From positions 3,220,513 through 3,284,512 of the forward strand of contig CM041199.1 of assembly GCA_023078555.1 (NCBI GenBank): a DNA stretch of 64,000 bases, written 5' to 3'. Below the pieces are notes generated by a model, which saw only the letters and a list, made by a program, of their open reading frames with translations, made no database searches and was not told the DNA's origin. Shown one piece after another: positions 24,064-35,636 of the stretch; position 1 is the stretch's first letter; the number at the start of each line of letters is the position of its first letter. Origin of the DNA: Ulva prolifera (taxonomy: Eukaryota; Chlorophyta; Ulvophyceae; Ulvales; Ulvaceae). The translations under genes and the position numbers were made by a program.

Positions 24064-26686
24064 TCACAAGCCCTCAGCAGACTCTGAAGATATGCCGGGC
24101 GCTTGTTGGCCGGCGTGGCCTGTCCTGGAGGCGCGGCTGTGTCCAGAGGTGTGGGAGAAGCGGCTACGCACCCCCACGGCCACGCGTGAGGCGGCAGCCG
24201 CAATGCGCTTGAGACCCACCATCGTCACCGAGAACGTGGCGGTTGTGATCAGGAACGAGACGAGGATCAGTGAAACGCTGTTCCTGCAGCACAAGGTATC
24301 GTCAGTGCGCTGCAGGCGGCATGCTGTGTTACAAGGATAAAGGTGGCGAGGCGGGCAGCACCGGGGGGCTGCTGGCGGCATGCTGCGTGGGTTAGCATGC
24401 ATGTGCAGCCGTGTGCGACTGGGCGCCCAGGACATGGAGCACCGCGCGTGAACGCGCAGGAGTGGTGCCAGGCAAGGGATCTACCGAATCTCTGTTGTTT
24501 CTCTGCTGTGTGCGTGCTTGCCAGTACTGGTGGCGGGGCAATAGACGGCGGCAGAGGTGGGTGCTCTGGTGCGACCAGCCTGGGAGCGGCTTTTGCAGCT
24601 GCAGCTATAATGCTGATCGCACACAGTCCGCGCAACGTTCAAGCCATAATTTCCAGGGCGGAGCCCCCGACAAATTGGAGAGGAGCGGCGCGGGCGCGCT
24701 GGAGGTGGAAGCACGCCTGCGCTCCGCGGGGGAGATGTTGATGGCAGGCTCGCGGAAGCTACTGAAGAGCTTGACCATGGTGACGATGAGGATGCCAAGC
24801 TCGCACATGAAGCTTACGATGTTAGCGTACTTGTACACGCTGCAGCACGGCCGGGAGCTTACTGACTGACTGACTGGCGTGCCTGGTGGCAATGGCGGAG
24901 CATGCGTCTGCGCAGACGCGAGGCCCCCGCGCACCAGCCTCCCACACACATGCTCACACCAGCAAACAGTAACAGACACACAGGTACTGGAATGGGGGTC
25001 CGAGTGAGGTCTTTGATGCGCGTTGGAGCTCCTGCAGCACAGCTCGCAGCAGAAGGGCGGCGACACCCGCGGATGCGCCAAAGCTGGAGCTTTCAACTGC
25101 CCTGGTTTGCATCGGGCCGGCGCACCGGTGGAAGCGGCTCCCCCTGCCGGAGCTCCCCACGCGGCTGCCCGACATCCCGTAGAAGACGCTGAGCGCGAGG
25201 TCCGCCGACGTGAGCACCCCCGCGCAGCCGGCCATGACGTGCCACCGCCGGCACGAGGTGCGCGCCCCGAACCAGAAGCACGGCTCGTGAGCCTGCACAG
25301 CAGCTGCGATCAGCGATTGCGGATCGCAGGGAGGACATGCCGGTGCAATGCATCTGACAGGATCTGTGGTGTGAACCTGGGCGATCCATGTGCACAGAGG
25401 GGCTCCCAATGAGACTCTCCAGCAGCATTGGGCCATCGGAGCCACCAACATAGAACGATACCAACCGTTTAGATCTTATCTCTCGATTGGAGCCATGGAT
25501 GTGCTGCAAGGCGACCCAAAACTGTTATCAAGATAGGCTCATGGGCTCGGTCAACAGTAGAAGTGGATCACACTAGCAGCTAGGATCACAACAAATTTAG
25601 TAGTGGCAGCGGCCTGGCTGCTCCTGGGAGCACCAGGGTGCATACAGGTAGGCTCTGCGCACCTGCTGCAGGATGAGCCGGATGACCAGCATATCTGTGA
25701 GGCCATCAGTCAGGCGCAGAGTGCGGACTGTCGCATTGATCAGCGCTGGTGCGAGTGACCTGCACAGCCACACATGTCACACACAGTATCATGCATACAT
25801 ACGTACACAGCTGGCTGCCATCACCGGCCGGGCTGTGGTACGTGCTCGTAACCGGCCTAGTGCCATGACTGCGTGAGTGGATTTGCGTGTGTGTTCCTGG
25901 CAATGGCTCGCGGCCCAGCCTCTGTCCTTTGTAACTACATACACAGCCAGGCCTCTTGGATTCCAGACCGGTCTCACTTGATGATCCGACCACACACAGA
26001 GCCAAGCGCATGAGCGCCTCGCAGCACTGCAGGATACGTCATGGGCAGTGACCGTGGCCAGGTCGCATGCTCAACACAAGGCAGGGGACGGAAGACGATG
26101 CACAACCTGTGTGGGCGACGAGGGTGGTCTGCAGCCCAGCACCCGAGCAAACTAGCCAGATTCCAGGTCCACTGGGTGAACGCATTGACCAGCTCAAAGA
26201 CCAACCGGTTCCGGAAGGGGACATGCTCATCTGGCCCAAGAACAAGACGAGCTGAAACGCCGATTTGTATGAAAACAGCGATACTGAAGCATGTATAGTA
26301 CGCCGTGGTCTTGGCTATCGATGGACCGTTGATCCACACAAGCAGCAACGTTGTGGTGTGGACGGCTATGTAGGCCAAGCTGAGAGCATGGTGACTCCAT
26401 CTGAGCGGTCTGCTAACGAAAAATAACACCCAGGTGTTCACTAGAATTGTATTCAGTGTTGCGAGCACGCTACAGACGAAAGCCTTGACAGGCTGCTCGT
26501 GGATGGCCTCCCAGCCTTGCCACGCGGAGGTGCGAGCGAACGAGCGCAGAAGAGACGGTTGAAAGCTAATCAACGCCACGTGATCTGGTTCCTTGCACGG
26601 CGACTCGCTGATGGCTGTTGCTTGCACAGCACCAGTGCGACTGGCGCGCCTGGACAGCTGGTCTCCGAGAGACGCACTGTCGTCTT
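24064..26686 (-). CDS. Membrane-protein paralogue A (5 exons seen, 5' exon missing)
   Basis: Exons on the minus strand: 26107-26686 (580), 25663-25759 (97), 25126-25292 (167), 24717-24839 (123) and 24064-24283 (220, TGA stop). They join in frame to at least 394 residues. The first listed exon begins at a GGCTGCAG acceptor, so the starting Met is on an unidentified upstream exon. Hydrophobic segments suggest about seven membrane spans, including AFVCSVLATLNTILVNTWVL, SLAYIAVHTTTLLLVWI, CFSIAVFIQIGVSARLVLG, NIVSFMCELGILIVTMV and SLILVSFLITTATFSVTMVG. CFWFGARTSCRRWH lies in a polar loop. The tail is basic and Ser-rich. The exon-4 donor is GC (AG then GCGTGC); alignment with paralogue C forces this. 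I recognise no family. Paralogue B lies downstream in the same direction and C diverges from A. Confidence 0.75.
24315..24385 (-). mobile_element. LINE-2 tail micro-insertion with 12-bp target duplication
   Basis: About 47 bases of family tail in minus orientation (reverse of ...CCTTTATCCTTGTAACA) lie between two GGCGGCATGCTG copies at 24315-24326 and 24374-24385. It sits in the last intron of membrane gene A and has no counterpart in paralogue B, so it postdates that duplication. Confidence 0.8.
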
Positions 26687-27997
26687 CTGCAGCCAGTCAA
26701 ACTTTCGTTATAGGATGAATGTGCACACCGTCAGGCATCTTTGCGAGCAGCAGTCCATTCACACCTCGGTAAACATCGATAGACTCCATATCATCCGTCT
26801 GAACTGAGCAACGGGTCAGCCGCGACGCCAGAACCAATTGCAGTGAGATACAGGTTCACACTGTTTTCGTCACGTAGCGCAAACTGACGTAACGAAGAGA
26901 GATTGTGACGGAAATGTACACTTCTGTGGAACATTATAGATTTGAACGTACACCGATCTGTTGAGCTTTGCAAGGCATCCTGTTTGAAGCAAGCGCACAC
27001 TGAAGCTTGAGGTACGGGGTAGCTGCATGAAACTGTGGCAGTGATGTATGGCAGTGCGAAGCTGATGCAGTCTGCTGACAGAGGAAGTAAAATGTGGACA
27101 CGGGTTATCTGGCGCGCGTACGCCATGGCGTAGCGCGGAGATGGTTTCGGAGGTCACGAGGCTTGCGCTGTGACAGATCATACGAGGAAGCGTATAGCAA
27201 ATTCCCATGAAGCGACCACGGCGTGTTCAGGTGCATCAGTGCACTGCAGTGTGGCCAGACGTCTCGCACAACCCATTTTGACCCAGCTACTCAGCTCACG
27301 AGACTGTCTTAACGCTCTTCAAAACTTCCAGTGCGGGCCCGCGGCTGCTACATGCTAGATCAAGACTCTATGTATCCTTGCCCAAGCCCGGAATACTCAT
27401 TGAGCTTGCCCACTTGACTTGAAGAGCAGGTGAATCGGCGCGCTGGTCGTCTGAATACCACACTGCGGTGCACTGCGCAGGGCCTACGACGGCGACATGC
27501 GAGCAATAAACAAGGTACTCCATGAAGTGCGAAGGCGTTCCATCAATCAGGTGCCAATCGTGTATCTCCTGCATATACTCAGTACACCATAGGTATAGCT
27601 AATCAGAAACATCCCGCAAGTACACCAGTGGCCACACACCCGCTGGGTATCCTTATTTGCAAGCTGACATCTCGTGATCACATAACTTGACTCCATCACT
27701 TGCTTGTCACACCTGATTCATATGCGTTGCATGGTCATTGTTCCGTGGGCCACTCTCTACCGACGCGAGCACGCAGGGAGTTGGCCAGCAACGCAGTCGT
27801 TTGGGGCACTTCAGACAGCGGCTGAAACCTAACATGATTCCGTGAATAATGTTCGATAGCTGGAACGTAGGAAGCAGGTTCATGTGATGCGGCCCGGTAC
27901 TGTCGCATAGACTGCGTTCCTCCAGGCCACCGTACGAGGTCCGTTGCCGCCTCGAGCAGCCTTATTCACACAAGAAACACACAGTTCAGTGGGTTTC
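26687..27997. promoter_or_regulatory. Shared upstream region of divergent membrane genes A and C
   Basis: About 1.3 kb separates the recognised 5' exons of A (minus) and C (plus). Missing first exons and both promoters must lie here. No TATA box or convincing start exon could be chosen, so the regulatory role rests on position alone. Confidence 0.3.
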
Positions 27998-30970
27998 ATG
28001 TGCGATAATTTCACCGCTCAAGAGATCTGCACCAACGGTGGCGATGAGAATGATGTCTGCACCGACAAGCAGCACGCCCAGGAGGAAAGACCTCCAAATT
28101 CGAAACTCGTCACTCAGCGATGGATTTCAATATTTGAACGCCTTGGAGTGCAATCAGAAGCATGGGTTGGTTGGGCAACTGTCCACGAGAGCCCTGTGAC
28201 AGGTTTTCTTGCTTGTACATTTGCAGGGCTCGCTGCAGTCACAGTCGGTGGATGCACCGCCATGACTAGTAGACCCCTTCGATGGGATCACCACGTTCCT
28301 GCTGCTGTGGCTACCGTTAGCCATCTCACATGGGTCCTTGTTCTGTGGAGGTGGGGTCCGTCTGTGACCAAGATGAAGGCTTACTATGCCTTGGCACTGA
28401 CTGTATTAGCGACTGAAATGCCTTTATCAATACGACTATTGCTAGGCCCTCTTGACCTTGTGCCATTTCGTAACAGATTGGCATACATTGTACTAAACGC
28501 ATTTTGCTCGTGGTGTCAGCTGTTTTCGGCCCAGGTTGGGGCATGGGAACCAGATAGCCCTGCTGCACCATACAGGTACCGCCCCTCTACCTGAACACTG
28601 ACCGTGCACTTTGCCCTGTTGATTTCTCCGCTTGTGGTGCTGCACATCTGCTCATGGCATGTTTCACAACTTCGCCCTCACGTGAGTATAGTGTATTGCC
28701 AAAAGCGTGATTGCCCAGATCGTCTGAAACTGACGAGGCCGCCGTTGCAGGAACCTGACAGCACCACTGCTCATCGCCACAATCCGCAATCTGCGGATTG
28801 CGGATGCTATCACTGACACAATGATCATCAAGCTGATGCTTGCACAGGTGCCGCTCCCATGTCAGTTTCTGTAGGGATCTGCATGTGACTTCAGCTGCTG
28901 CCCTGTGCTGAACTTGCTTTCACACCAGCCGTGGCATTGTGTGGTAAGCCTTGATCCTGATGTCGGTAAGGGGTCCTTTTGTGTTGAGGCCAACGTCAGC
29001 TGCAAGCACAACTCACACAGCATGCCTCTCTTCACCCTGCATCGCAGTCCTGTGATAAAGCAGTCATATCATTGGCCCAACATTGTATGCCATGTATTTC
29101 ACAGGAGTTCATCTGCTCCCTGTAAGGCGTGTGCATCTCTTACTTGTGAGCTCTCGCTTCTGGCCCCCTTCTGGCCTCGTCCTGGCAGTGCCCACATGTG
29201 TAGAGCAACGCTGATAGCTCCTCCGATTTCGAAAGCGAAGTCCATCTGCTGCGGGCTTATGGCTCAGTGTGTGTGCTTTGGCTCACTGCAATGCCCTAAT
29301 GCACACTGGATGACCTCTGGGCATACAATTCTGCATACACACTGCAGCGGAGCGCACGCCTCCACGTCTCTCGCTGTGGTGGCTGTCACTCCCCGCGAAA
29401 TCCGCAATTGTACAGGCACAGGCGCCGTGCTTCTGGTTCGGGGTCGAGGGCGGCTGCCTCCGCTGGACCGTCATCGCGGCACTCACCGCCATCTTCTCGG
29501 TCGTGGACTTTGTCACAAGCATGTACCTCGTCATGGGTGGCGCTGCAGATGCCAGCATCAAGGCCTCCGAGCGCGCCCTGCGGTGTGTCTCCTGCCTGTG
29601 CCGCCCGTTACTCTGTCTGACATGTCTCAGCCGACCCCAGATTGTTTGAGGTTAAGATGAACAACACTAATACTGTAGTGCGGGCTGCATGTGCTGCAAG
29701 CGTGTGTAGTGCAATCGCAACGTGGAAGCGTGCGTGCAAATGTGCATGCGGTTCTCCTTCGTGTGTCGACCATTCTTGCAGTGCCGGGTGAGGCTGCTGC
29801 TTCTGTCCTGAGGTGCTCTCTACCAAACTGAGCCAATTTACCTGCTGCGTCAGCAGTTCGTGTGTCATACATCCTGACCTTGTTCACTGTCCTGTGACAT
29901 ATGCCAATCGAGCTGGTGCTTTAGCCAGCCTTGCTGCGGTGCAGGGTGTACCGGTGGGCCCACACCGTGTCGTTCCTTTGCGAGCTGGGCATCCTGTCCG
30001 TTACGCTGGTCAACCTACTCAGCAAATTTGAGGAGCCTGCAGTGGTCGTGTCCGCTGCGGAACGGCGGTGCGCATCCCCACTGGTGACCGCTGGCCACTG
30101 CCTGTGATGCATTCCTCCTCACCTCAGTCCCTGTCGGCATCCGCATGCAAACACCCAGGGCCGCTTCCGTGCAAGATTTGTCCCTCAGAAGAGGCGGCGC
30201 TGTTTGCTGTGAGTCTGCCCATCCGCTTTCTTGGTCTCGAGATACGCGCCGTCACCGAATAGGCGCTGTGCCTGGCCAGCTGCCACCAGCCGAGCCAAGT
30301 GCTTGGAATGGTGGGCGCCAAACGCACGCATCTAGTACACACATCGGCCGTAATGCTCCACAGAGGATTTACTTCCCCGAAGTGTTCGCTGACCTGGGAT
30401 CCCTGCGGGGTTGCGGTGTCCTGTGGCACACAGCTTCTATCCCCTCCCCTTCAATACGCCCCCCGCCCCTCCATGCCTCTGGGCCACATATATCACGCGG
30501 GCTGCCGTCCAGCGCTGTTCAGCATGGACGCCGATGTCAGCCTCCATGCACAGCGTTGCCATTCTCAAATGGACATCCCCACCGTTTTCGCCGACCTGCG
30601 CCCCTGTCCCCACTATTCTATGTGCCAACTGCTTCAACCTCAGTTGCACCACTGCCTAGGTACATTGTGCATAGCGATCCTTCCCTCCTGCGGCCGTGTA
30701 AGCTGCGCGGCGAACAGCCACTTTCGTGCAGGCCGGCCGTACCGCGGTGCCGATGTTCCGGCTAAGCCACATGCATTGTGCAGGAATGCGATCTCGATGA
30801 CCGCAGCGTCTTTTGTTGTCACGCTCGCGTCGTTCTCGCTGACCATGCTGGGGATGAAGAGGGTGGTCCGGGCTGTCACCCGCGTCGGGGCGGACGTGCG
30901 CCAGCGCATCTCATGCGGCTCCCGCCCTGCGACTCAGCCAGGCGTCCACGGCCCTGGGCACCCATTATGA
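27998..30970 (+). CDS. Membrane-protein paralogue C (5 exons)
   Basis: Exons: 27998-28575, 28751-28847 (97), 29416-29582 (167), 29945-30067 (123) and 30784-30970 (187, TGA). They total 1152 bases, exactly 384 codons, giving 383 aa if translation starts at ATG 27998. The frame is open further upstream to a possible TTCAG acceptor in the same phase as the A and B exon start, so a separate first exon is possible. The exon-5 frame matches A but has a shorter tail. Conserved points with A and B include SRPLRW.HH, LGP...VPFRNRL, PCFWFG, VSFLCELGI and a Met-Leu-rich last span. Donors are GTACCG, GTGCCG, GTGTGT and GTGCGC. The acidic, Cys-containing N-terminus differs from A. Substrate, partner and membrane are unknown. 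Confidence 0.75.
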
Positions 30971-31689
30971 CCCGGGCTGGCAGCAAAAGGCGATCACGCG
31001 TATGGGGGGGTGCATCTGGTGATACCATCGACAGTCTTGCGCTGCAAATGTGGACGCTGGAGCAGGTGTGTGTGAAAGCAAGGCGGGCAGCACACATAGG
31101 ATAAGAGGCGTTTCTGGTTCACACCGTAAGCGTCACCGCTGGCACACGAGCTGATGTGGATTACCTTGGGTGATGCTGGACGAGCATCGAGGCGATGGCA
31201 TGGGAGTGTGGTAGCACGGCGTAAGGCGTAAGGTTCTCCTTGAGATTCATGCTTGACGACTGCTGGCAGAGGATTATCTTTACTGTGGAACCATGCGATT
31301 TGCAGCCGCCATCAAGGCCGCCGGCTGGTGTACTGGAAAATGCTTGGATCTCCTGGGTTGAACGGCTTCTGGGCTGTCGCGCTAGTGCTCAGGCGCAGTT
31401 CCCTGGTACCTGTGTGCATGTATCAATGTGACAAGTATCACTGGAAAGCAACGGGGTAGGCAAGGCTAGATCCACACATTGTAACAGGAGTCCTGTAATG
31501 GACATCGGATGGACAGTCATGGGATGGATCTGGCCAGCAGAAGGTGGGAACCACAGATACATCCCATTTGCAGTGGCCACCCAGTGCTAGAGGACGTGTC
31601 GAAGCACATACAGTTGATGTTGGTACATGCAGAACAGTGCCGATTGCGTGGCTCCCTGCAGCTGGCTGCACATGCTGAGCATGGGGTGT
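30971..31689. other. No gene supported
   Basis: Presumed 3' flank of gene C. Nothing recognised. Confidence 0.4.
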
Positions 31690-31874
31690 GGTGTGGGGGT
31701 ATGTGGATTTCTGTCATGCTGCGGTCGTGCGGGTGCTTGCTGTGACTGGGCCCTGCGTTCGGGCGGATTCGACGCGGGTGCCGCTCTCCTGCTGTGCGTG
31801 CCTTGGGCTGTTCGTGTGCTTGCTCGTTGTCATGGCGGTCCTACCGCCCCTTCGGCTTTGTCCTTGTAACACAC
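31690..31874 (+). mobile_element. LINE-2-related tail copy, divergent subfamily
   Basis: Ends GGCTTTGTCCTTGTAACACA like other family tails. Its body (GTGGTGTGGG...CTGTCATGCTGCGGTC...ACTGGGCCCTGCGTTCGG) matches the copy at 32.22 kb better than the main subfamily. No clear target duplication was found. Confidence 0.6.
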
Positions 31875-31972
31875 CCACCCCCGGGCCTGCACGCAATACG
31901 GCCCCGCCGCCCGCGCTGCTGCAGTGGCCCAAGCTAGCAGCCCGGACGGCCCCGGCCGAATGCGGAAGCCGG

Positions 31973-31974
<2 letters not shown>

Positions 31975-32006
<32 letters not shown>
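31975..32006 (+). repeat. Poly-C tract
   Basis: About 30 C residues between the two divergent tail copies. Confidence 0.9.
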
Positions 32007-32008
<2 letters not shown>

Positions 32009-32221
32009 CCCCCAACCCACTCCCCCTACTGCAGCCATCCCCCACTTCACTCCCGCACAAGAACCGAATAATGGCGGAGGAACGCGGCAGCGCTGGCGCC
32101 GTCACCCGCCCACCCACTCAGGATGCAGCACGCTCAAGGCCCATCGCCCACGGGACGCGTCCGGGCGTCGCATCACACGAATGAGGCGGCGCGCGCCGGC
32201 CAGAAAAGCTCCGGAGCCGCA

Positions 32222-32410
32222 GTTGTGTGGGTGTGGTGTGTGGGTGCGCGCTGGGTGTCTGTCATGCTGTGATCAGTCGACTGGGCCCTGTGTCGGCCGG
32301 ATTTCACGTTTGTGACAATCTCCTGAAGTACGTACGTTGGATTGTTGGTGTGCTTGTTCGTTACTCTGGCGGTGCGATCTGCCACTCCGGCTTTGTCCTT
32401 GTCCTCCCCC
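32222..32410 (+). mobile_element. LINE-2-related tail copy, divergent subfamily (second)
   Basis: Shares GGTGTGGTGTGTGGG, CTGTCATGCTG, GACTGGGCCCTG and CTCCGGCTTTGTCCTTGT with the copy 0.5 kb upstream, in the same orientation. It ends in TCCTCC instead of TAACA. Together they define a subfamily distinct from the copies at 42.7, 47.2 and 59.7 kb. Confidence 0.6.
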
Positions 32411-32739
32411 CAACACACGCTGCTGCGCCTGCACCTGGTGCCCGTGGACACTACAGCTAGCTGTCACGAGCGGCAGCGCCCATGTAAACAGAGCTGGCAT
32501 AGAGCCGCCGAAAGATGTAGTCAGCTCCGCCGTACGCATGATGCCTCGCAGTCATGCATGACCAAGGATGATTGCAGTACCACGAGTGCTGTGAAGACTC
32601 ACACGGAGTGTCAGATGTTGCAGGATCTTCATCGGATCCGCGGATCTGGACTGATCCTTGCGTGATCATGGATTCCAGGCCAGTTGCAGTGGATGCCTCA
32701 TTGCCACATCATGATGCCTTGTTGCCATATATGGCAATG

Positions 32740-32794
32740 ACAATGGACCACCTCATGAATTCATGAAGGTTAACCTCTTGAGGTGGTCCATTGT
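32740..32794. repeat. Inverted repeat, 16-bp perfect arms
   Basis: ACAATGGACCACCTCA at 32740-32755 and its exact reverse complement at 32779-32794, with a 23-base loop. Confidence 0.9.
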
Positions 32795-33237
32795 GGATAC
32801 ATGCGTCTTTGTCAAGTTGAACGCCACATACTGACAAGCGAGTTACGGGCACATTCACTCTACAGATCTGCGCAGAGCAGCTTATGCATGCGAATCCAAG
32901 ATACGGTCGGGGCGTGAGCGCACCGTGACGATGCAGCGGTCGCCCTCTTCGCCACAGTCAGAGCTCGACGTGTGGGATCGCGAACTGTTACAGACGAGTG
33001 AACTGGCACAGACAAACACAGCAAAACCATCTCTTCCAAATCACGAAGTCTGCTACCGAGTCTGCGATCGATGACTCTGCCACGGGATTCAGCTGGAGCG
33101 TGTGTACAGGGCCCTTCAGATATCGTCGACGACTCGGACCGTTGGCGACGTCTTCCACCATAGATTTTAACGGAGTCGAAGGACCTGGCCAGTCGCCGTC
33201 AGCCTGAGAGGAGTACTGAGAGGCCTCGTTGCCGCTC

Positions 33238-33582
33238 GCTATTCCAGGTGTGCGGGGACCCCCGTTGCGGACCGTCCGAGCAGCTTGCAGCACCACGGAG
33301 TTGGCCCCTGGGTCCGGGGTTGGTCGCGCTGATGGCTCCCCATCAGAGGACGGCATTGTGGTGCAGCCCGCCGGCGACCTGACCCGAACGTGGTTCTCAG
33401 AATTTATTGGGCGCGAGGCGGTGCCCAGGTTTTCCTACACCGCGACAGCATCTTCCATGTCAACGGATGTGGAGGTGTCGCTTGACATCTACCCTGGAGT
33501 CATCTTCACTGCGAGCAATGTACTGAAACTTTCGTCACCAGGGTCTGAAGACTACGACTACAGCGATACAGAGACGGGGTAG
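33238..33582 (+). pseudogene. 3' fragment of the 40.5/61.1 kb secreted cysteine-rich family
   Basis: From about 33250 to TAG at 33582 the frame aligns with the C-terminal third of the two full genes: ACSTTELAPGSGVGRADGSP, then TRTWFSEF and DVEVSLDIYPGVIF, and an acidic Tyr-rich end. The upstream 250 bases do not match the family. A TATTCCAG acceptor stands at the border. It is either a 5'-truncated copy or the last exon of a spliced gene whose other exons I cannot see. Confidence 0.5.
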
Positions 33583-35432
33583 TGTTATGGGTAGATTTGC
33601 CATGTCCGCCATGCATGACAGCCCGCCAAGGCGTGCCCGCCAAGGCGTGCACTGGCAGGTGGGTGTATCAGCTTGCTCTTATGCTGTGAATATTGACACA
33701 GCGGATGCGTCGCTATTTGGGAAAGTGCTGTAGAGAGTAGGTACCAGTGCTCCGTTGTGCTGCCGGCCGCAATCTGTTGTCCATGACAGGATTCCGACTT
33801 GGTAGATATTTGGGCTGGCCGATGACCGTTGATCCGTCTGCCAGACCCAACTGATCAAGCCAGCGTTTAGCTCCAGTAGAATTTTCGCCCCCGTGTTCCA
33901 GCGTCCAATGGAGTGCGTACGTTCTTCCATATGGATGCATCCCCCAGGCTGCCAATACTATGTTCTTTGTGACTGTAACATATCACATGTGTAACATATC
34001 ATATGATAGAAGGCCAGACAGAATACTATAGTACACAAATCAGCATTGATACTATACCTAGTAGGTGTCGCAGCAGAGTTTTGCCTGCAGCCACCAGCAC
34101 TTGTAGTAGCCGCCTGGGCAATCGATATCGCTACGGAAATCATGATGCTGATGCCTACATCTGGACCATGGCCGTGCGGTGCGGTCTACTACTAGTAGAT
34201 ACTAGTAGTGTACACGGCACACTGTGCCCATGCATATGCGAGCCTCGGGTGGGTGATATCACTGAGTGGGTGACATATCACCCATCAGTCTAATAAGACG
34301 CCCACGTGGGCCCACGTAGTGCACTACGGCAGAAAATAGCCTGAGTGTGCGCAGAGTTGCATTAATACGCGTATCTTTCGATTTCGGTACGTTTAATACG
34401 CGTATTTCATGCTTACGTACTTTATAAGCGTACAGTACGCGCGTACGCTTCGGACTTGAGCGATTTCGGAAAGCCTGGAGCTCTGCACTGAAGTGCACTT
34501 CTAGCCACAAGGCCAAAGAAGGTCTTGAACATCCCTTGCATTGCATGATGAACATGAGTAACCTGATCATCTGATTGACAGCTAGTTCATTGTACCGTAG
34601 TGACTATTCTCTGCAACGGTGTGCCTAAGCACAGGTGACAGTGACAGTGGCACTTTCAAGTCTGGCCATCATGCATATGGGCTTGGCGCCTCTGGCGTCA
34701 TGGCTTGCAAGCCAGCAATGTAGCCTATACAGCGTACTATTCAACCCCCCCTGATTAGAGCCAACGTATCATACGCGTATTTGTGCCTAGCGTACTTTTT
34801 CACGAAACGTACTAATGCAACTCTGAGTGTGCGTGTGTGGTAGAAAACTGCCCGTGTTCATCCGTATCCGATCCCGGGCCTGTCCAATCCATGCTGTTGC
34901 CAGTGGCCGGGCCTAGGTGATGAGTGAGACCGTCTGAGGTCACGATGGGGACCTGCTTTCCCTTGGGCATCATGGCGTGATACGAGGCACCCTGCACAGC
35001 TGAGGCATGGTGACTCGGATGGCATAATGGTCAGCGAGGCACATGTGCACTGCAGTGCTGGTGATCGATTCATGAATTGGTCTGCATCCTCTGATTCTGC
35101 AAGGATCACATGATGCCACATGCCGTGGCGGTCGGTGTCCTGCCAGTTTTGCTCACCTCCGAGTGGATGTGCTGCCAAATTGGTGATGGGGGTGGCCGTG
35201 TGAGTTGAATGCGTTTGTCCGAATTGATGATTGTGTTCATTCACTGCTGGCTGGTCCCGCGGTGCTGCCCGCCTCGCCGTCATCGTTGCAAAACACTGGT
35301 GATGCCATCACATGCCAAAAGGGAGACCGCCCATAAATCCTCAGGCGCCCCTCCAATGGGTGCAGCTGCAGCATATGACTGACCCCAATGTTTGGAAGGT
35401 TCATGAACCTGATCAGCAGCGCATGCAAGCCA
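33583..35432. other. No gene supported
   Basis: Contains short tandem GCCCGCCAAGGCGT (33629-33656), many small CTACTAGTAG-type palindromes near 34.2 kb, and a possible degraded family tail (CGCGGTGCTGCCCGCCTCG) near 35255. No coding region was recognised. Confidence 0.35.
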
Positions 35433-35440
35433 CACAGCTG

Positions 35441-35545
35441 CAGCTAGCACTGCGGCTTGTTGCGTGGCGTGCGGTTCCCCTGGTTGCTGCTCGCGGTGCT
35501 ACCTGCCTTGCTTGCTTTGTCCTTGTAACACAGCTAGCACTGCGG
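35441..35545 (+). mobile_element. LINE-2 tail micro-insertion, 75 bp, with target duplication
   Basis: The insert 35456-35530 ends ...GCTTTGTCCTTGTAA. It is flanked by CAGCTAGCACTGCGG at 35441-35455 and 35531-35545 (15 of 15). Its body (GTGCGGTTCCCCTGGTTG) matches the 3' end of the LINE-2 copy at 52.7 kb, so the two belong to the same subfamily. Confidence 0.85.
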
Positions 35546-35636
35546 AAGGCAGCAGTGAGTGACTCTTCCGTACCGTACGGAAGTGACTGAATGATCGGGT
35601 GAGTGTGTCGCCTGTTTACTCAGCCTATACCAGAGT

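Noticed and set aside
30971-31300. Continuation of gene C beyond 30970
   Set aside because: The TGA at 30968-30970 corresponds to the stop region of A and B, and following frames show no family similarity.
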